DNA from: Apostichopus japonicus
Taxonomy: Eukaryota; Echinodermata; Holothuroidea; Aspidochirotida; Stichopodidae
Direction of reading: 5' to 3'
Assembly (NCBI RefSeq): GCF_037975245.1
Contig: NC_092576.1
Span: forward strand, 24,947,611 to 25,011,610
Length of the DNA: 64,000 bases
How positions within the stretch are numbered: the stretch's first letter is position 1; each line of letters starts with the position of its first letter. The translations under genes and the position numbers were made by a program. Shown piece after piece: positions 60,061 through 64,000 of the stretch. The notes beneath the pieces are model-generated. The model searched no databases. It was given only the letters and a program-made list of their open reading frames with translations, and was not told where the DNA came from.

Positions 60061-61164
60061 TCATTTCATTGTTACATAAATAAAAAATGTAAATAGTGCA
60101 TAAACTGTTGTTTCTTTGTTCTTCTTTTTTTCAATTGGGGATAGTTTATCCCAAGTGACACTAATACTATAAAAATACGTACGAAGTACGAATACTAACA
60201 AGGGGAATTTTGTATACACCCTACAGTACTTAGGGCTAACACCCGTTGAAATCGGTCATTTGGGGAAATAGTCACCCGAATTCAGTATATTTAGTGGCGC
60301 AATTCGAGGAAACTCATTTCTGAATTATGAAAACGCTGGTTATTGAACGCAATTCTCATGCTATGATCATGTGTCGCATTTTTTTTTTACTCCCATGTAA
60401 AACAATTGCTATCCATTGATGAAATCCGATGGTTACGCAACATATTAGCTAAACGATCTAAGGCATCGGCGTGGTGATGCCATGTTTAAGTATAGTATAG
60501 TGCGATAGTGTCTTATCTCTTATGGCGCTTGCTAAGATAATACTGTTTAAACTATACCCCCCTCCCCCCGAAAATCTTTGGAATTTATATATTTTATTTA
60601 AGTCTTGCCATTGTGATAACGCTTCTCAATTAGATAAGTTTCAGATATTTGTTATTCCTTTGTCGGTAAAAAATAATGAAACAAAATATGACATTAATGT
60701 CTGCCTTTTACTTGTCTTCCATTATACCCCTATATTCAATGTAATGTAATTGTTTCATGTTTGTTAATTTCTAACGTTTTGTATTGTCATCTGCGAGAAC
60801 ACTATTTTAAGCAAATATTTAAGCAAAGATTCAAGAGAATGTTGCTTTAACAAGCTGTGACACCGGAAAAGCGTTTCGTCTTATTGTACACTGCAAGGTG
60901 TCTTCAGTTATTACGTTGGACAAAACATAGCAGACATGATATATAAAAACATAATAATGAATAAGATCACCGGGTAATTAGGTATGTTGACATTTCCAAT
61001 AACACGACGAGTTAAGACAGGTTTTAAATCTTAGAAGTGGCTTTGGTATTTGAGGTAATGGATGCAAAACAAGTGGAGTTTTCTGTTAATCAATGAAGCC
61101 GTTAATATTGAGAATGGAATCCAGATTAAAATTGACTACATCTTATCTTAAGAAGGACATGATT

Positions 61165-61375
61165 AACTTTCCTCTACTCCTTCTCCCCTTTCTCCCTCCC
61201 CTCCCCCTGCACTCATCTTCTCCCATCTCTCTTCCCCTTTTTTTTCTCCACACCTTTCTGTCTTTGTCCCTCTCCAGATTATTCCCTACCCTGTGCCTTT
61301 AATCTTCTCTTTGTCCCTCCACAGTTTATCTCCTTCCTCTCCTCTTCCCCAGTTGCTTTCTTCTCACCATCCATT
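61165..61375 (+). repeat. Polypyrimidine tract
   Basis: CT-rich sequence (CTCCCTCCCC units) without clear period. Frames over it are Ser/Leu/Pro artefacts. It lies just upstream of the hammerhead motif and may be part of the same retroelement end. Confidence 0.6.
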
Positions 61376-61484
61376 ATCTACTTATAATCCCCTTTCATCC
61401 ATCTCATTGTGTTCACCGTGCTCATTAACCTGTCTGTATTCTGTGCGTGTTTTTGTCCCCTGTGTTACTGTAACTTGTCATTTA

Positions 61485-61523
61485 GCCTCTGAAGAAGATC
61501 CTGCTAGGATCGAAACGTCAGGC
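61485..61523 (+). ncRNA. Minimal hammerhead ribozyme motif (Penelope-like element type)
   Basis: Parts in order: stem I GCCT (61485-61488), core CTGAAGA (61489-61495), one extra A, stem II GATCC-TGCTA-GGATC (61497-61511, five perfect pairs), GAAA (61512-61515), a two-pair stem III (AC with GT), cleavage-site C (61519), stem I AGGC (61520-61523). All core bases fit the CUGANGA...GAAA...UH rule. Very short stem III is known from the hammerheads of Penelope-like retroelements, which act as dimers. The extra A before stem II is a deviation. No reverse transcriptase is seen nearby, so this is a terminal remnant. Confidence 0.7.
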
Positions 61524-61758
61524 CAAATTAATTTTCACATTCTATTACACCGGCTCTCTAGTGGATAAGCAGTTTGCTAACAGTTTTATTTTATTTTGAT
61601 TTACATCTTATTTTATAATAAAATGTAGGTTATATGTAATATACATCTATATAAAACATCAAGCAACATATTATGATACATGGTTATACATAGAACGCGA
61701 CCGGTATGATGTCATAAGATGAAAGTGTGGTCCAGAAAGTTGTTAGTACGGTACTCAC

Positions 61759-61967
61759 CATAACTTCTCCAACAGACACGATTGTTGCACAAACACCAAG
61801 AGGTCAATAACCTCTGTCTCTGAAATTTCTCTTCCTTCATTTTTTGTATTTATCACTAACTTCTTTACTGATGCAGGGCATGCCAGATGTAACCCTGAAT
61901 GGAAGACGATTTTATCAGCTTCAATCTTACGGAACGATTGGATGAGATGCAGACCGGTAATGGGAAT
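61759..61967 (-). CDS. Exon A of a second LRR gene (paralogue of the left gene)
   Basis: On the minus strand the acceptor ttacctttctccag precedes 61967 and the donor gtgagt follows 61759. It encodes IPITGLHLIQSFRKIEADK, SGLHLACPASVKKLVI, then SETEVIDLLVFVQQS and LLEKLW. It is 209 nt, enters in phase 0 and leaves with TG of a split Trp, exactly like exon 1 of the left gene. Residues IPI, SF-K, SGL-L, EV--LL--VQ and LW are shared with exons 1 and 5. I could not find its B and C exons at lower coordinates, so it may be a lone exon or the rest may be diverged or distant. Confidence 0.82.
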
Positions 61968-62841
61968 CTGGAGAAAGGTAACAAATAAACAAAAAGTATT
62001 GTGTGGATGTTTCATTTATGCATCCCATATATTGACACGGTTGAGGAATATCTATGACTAAAGTTCTCACTTGTCTCTACCATCACATATATGTCTACAC
62101 ACAAAATAAAGATTTTCCCATCCCCGCCTACTCTACCCCACATCACCCTTCCAGCCTATTTGTTTGTCCCTTCCCATTCTGGTTCCCCAAAATAAATACC
62201 AACATACATCAGTTGGATTATTAACAAAACCTAGGCTAAAATTCTCATTGCTTCCCATTATATCCAATTTAACTGCCTTTATCGAATATTTGGAAATGTT
62301 CATTGCATGTACTGGTCGTATTGATCTCATTCTTACTACCCGTTGAAATCAATATATGGATGTGACAAATCACACTCTATAGGAGGAAAAAAAATCTTCA
62401 CCTTATACATCAAGTTAGGCCAATTCACAGCTTTTTCGACATTATACATCATGGGCACCAAAAGAAGGAGGCACCAAACAAATTAAAAATACAGAGGGTT
62501 GCAAGCATACTTCGGGTATTCTATGTCCCATTTATAAGACTTAATGGTTTACTGTTAGATGTATCGGCTGGGGGAAGTGATGTAATAAGTAGCAGTGCAG
62601 CATTGTAAATAAGCCACAGTAAAGAGACCGTATTCACCCAAAACCCACAATAGTTTCGACTTGCGTGGGTATTTTCTTTAAATATTTGGCACCTCCAGAC
62701 GCCCGGATATTGCATTCTTCGGCTTTCTCTGTTGAGGAGAGGATTTCTTTTGAATTCCTATGCGATTGATATTGCAAGAGAAATGTATCTATTTTTGTAG
62801 TAATGTGTTGTTTTCTATTTTTGTTATGCCCCTGACTGCAG

Positions 62842-62938
62842 GGTTTTTCATCATGCTTATGCCGTACCTTGATTTGCTTAGTCCATTGGTAACTTCCACA
62901 AATTTAACACTTGAAGTCAATTGCAACCTGACAATTTG
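62842..62938 (+). CDS. Possible exon with LRR-like pattern
   Basis: The acceptor-like ctgactgcag ends at 62841 and the donor-like gtaaga begins at 62939. The frame between reads FFIMLMPYLDLLSPLVTSTN, then LTLEVNCNLTIW, ending with TG of a split codon, as exon A does. Leu spacing and VNCNL are LRR-like. There is no similarity to the cassette beyond this and no partner exon found. Confidence 0.25.
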
Positions 62939-63770
62939 GTAAGATCGTATCTCAAGGGGGTGTACTGTAGATCGACTTTCATACACAGATTTTTTGAGAC
63001 CGACTGCTGTGATCGACTGAGCAACGTTTTCAAAACCACAACAAGAATGACTCTTTGTTGGATAATTACAGTTGTATATACTCAAACACTGTTATTGGAT
63101 GAGAGAACAGCCGTGCAACATTAACAGTTAGTTCTTGGCCGCGGCTAGGGGTTTCATACACATAAATATATGCCAGGGAGAGAAATGACTCTTATGTTAC
63201 TCTGAGGGCAACGCCACCGGAAGCTTCATCTCATATGTTTAGTTTCAGCACAAAATACATATGAGAGAAAACTTCGAAATTGTATTGGAATGTATTTGAA
63301 AGCCCCACTCGGGTTCCCGGTGAATAACCTCCCGAAAGCTATTCAATATTCTTGCGTTTGTTTACTACTTGGACGCCCGTGTTACATATCGAAAATTGCA
63401 CTATTTTATTTGAACATTCGATAATTCTTAGATACTCTACGCTCCAAGCTAGAAACATGTAAGAAAAGTATTAAATAAAAGTCCATACAATATTAATGTT
63501 ACCGATGTAGTAAACACCTTGTGGCTGAGGGACTGGCCAACGTATGTGTGCTGTTTTCGATAGAGTTGCATGATCGGACTAGGCTTTACTGATGATGTCT
63601 TGCACAATTTATTGTTTTGCTAAATGATTTCAGGTGTTTTACACTGTACAGGTGTATGACAATGGGGTTATGTTGATTGGTAGTAACTGTAAACAACCAA
63701 GAATAAGGTAGGGGAAAGCAAGTGTTGCTTCAATTAAATTATCCGAGGATGTTTCTTCGACAATGAACTG

Positions 63771-63983
63771 ATGGGGGCACTAAATCTCCGACAGGGAAAG
63801 CTGGTCCTTGCAGGAAGTTCAATGAGAGGAAATGCCAAGGCAGTTACGTCTCCAAGGCGCCAACAAAGCAAGTTTACGAAGAAGGTCCAGGAATGTAGTA
63901 TGTCCTCCCCAGAGGATTTGAGTAGGCGGCTGGAAATGGAGTTTACCAGCATGAATACACAGCTAACTACCCTGCAAGCCTGA
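63771..63983 (+). CDS. Unassigned open frame (70 codons)
   Basis: It begins at ATG and reads MGALNLRQGKLVLAGSSMRG, then SPRRQQSKFTKK, and RRLEMEFTSMNTQLTTLQA before TGA. It is polar and helix-prone at the end, with unbiased codon use and higher GC than the flanks. It could be a first exon or a fragment of a retroelement ORF running off the window. Not recognised. The opposite-strand frame is judged a shadow. Confidence 0.25.
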   Translation: MGALNLRQGKLVLAGSSMRGNAKAVTSPRRQQSKFTKKVQECSMSSPEDLSRRLEMEFTSMNTQLTTLQA

Positions 63984-64000
63984 ACTGTTAGAGAGGCCAG

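Overview
The window is non-bacterial, AT-rich animal DNA. It has one clear multi-exon gene, a second related exon on the opposite strand, and otherwise intron and intergenic sequence dominated by transposons, short interspersed elements and satellite-like repeats. GT-AG introns, tRNA-derived SINEs, hAT-type elements, a hammerhead-ribozyme motif of the Penelope type and an apparently expanded leucine-rich-repeat (LRR) gene family suggest a marine invertebrate deuterostome. An echinoderm, perhaps a sea cucumber, is my best guess, but nothing in the window proves it.

1-28,095 (+): the 3' part of an LRR-protein gene. Ten exons can be read (286-488, 1901-1977, 2913-2968, 3575-3694, 6079-6284, 9143-9216, 23894-23991, 26025-26072, 27147-27172, 28059-28095). 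All have GT-AG borders and compatible phases, and together they give 945 nt: 314 residues plus a TAA stop. The protein is built from a repeated exon cassette (A-B-C) encoding degenerate LRRs with a 28-30 residue period. This resembles the C-terminal part of NLR-like or other ribonuclease-inhibitor-type LRR proteins. The NACHT or other N-terminal domains would lie upstream of the window. A third copy of exon A lies on the minus strand at 61,759-61,967, so a paralogue in opposite orientation ends or passes through the right edge.

Intron 6 (9,217-23,893) is a nest of mobile elements. It holds a 486-bp MITE with an exact 8-bp target duplication, two inverted GGACAA-type minisatellites, a SINE, and a 9.2-kb hAT-type element with exact 8-bp duplications. 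That hAT element has swallowed a second 1.8-kb hAT-type element (also with exact 8-bp duplications) and a 3.9-kb repeat whose core is a ~399-bp satellite. Each satellite unit carries direct repeats of AGGTCA with 4- or 5-bp spacing, the form of nuclear-receptor response elements.

28,096-61,700: mostly unassigned AT-rich DNA with scattered relics: a possible P2X7-tail-like fragment, a 142-bp tandem array with DR1 motifs, a SINE, a TTAA-flanked MITE, an integrase-like fragment on the minus strand, an L2-type 3' tail, TA microsatellites and a tRNA-like SINE head. 61,485-61,523 folds as a minimal hammerhead ribozyme. A few small open frames (47.0, 59.8, 62.9 and 63.8 kb) may be exons but are unproven.
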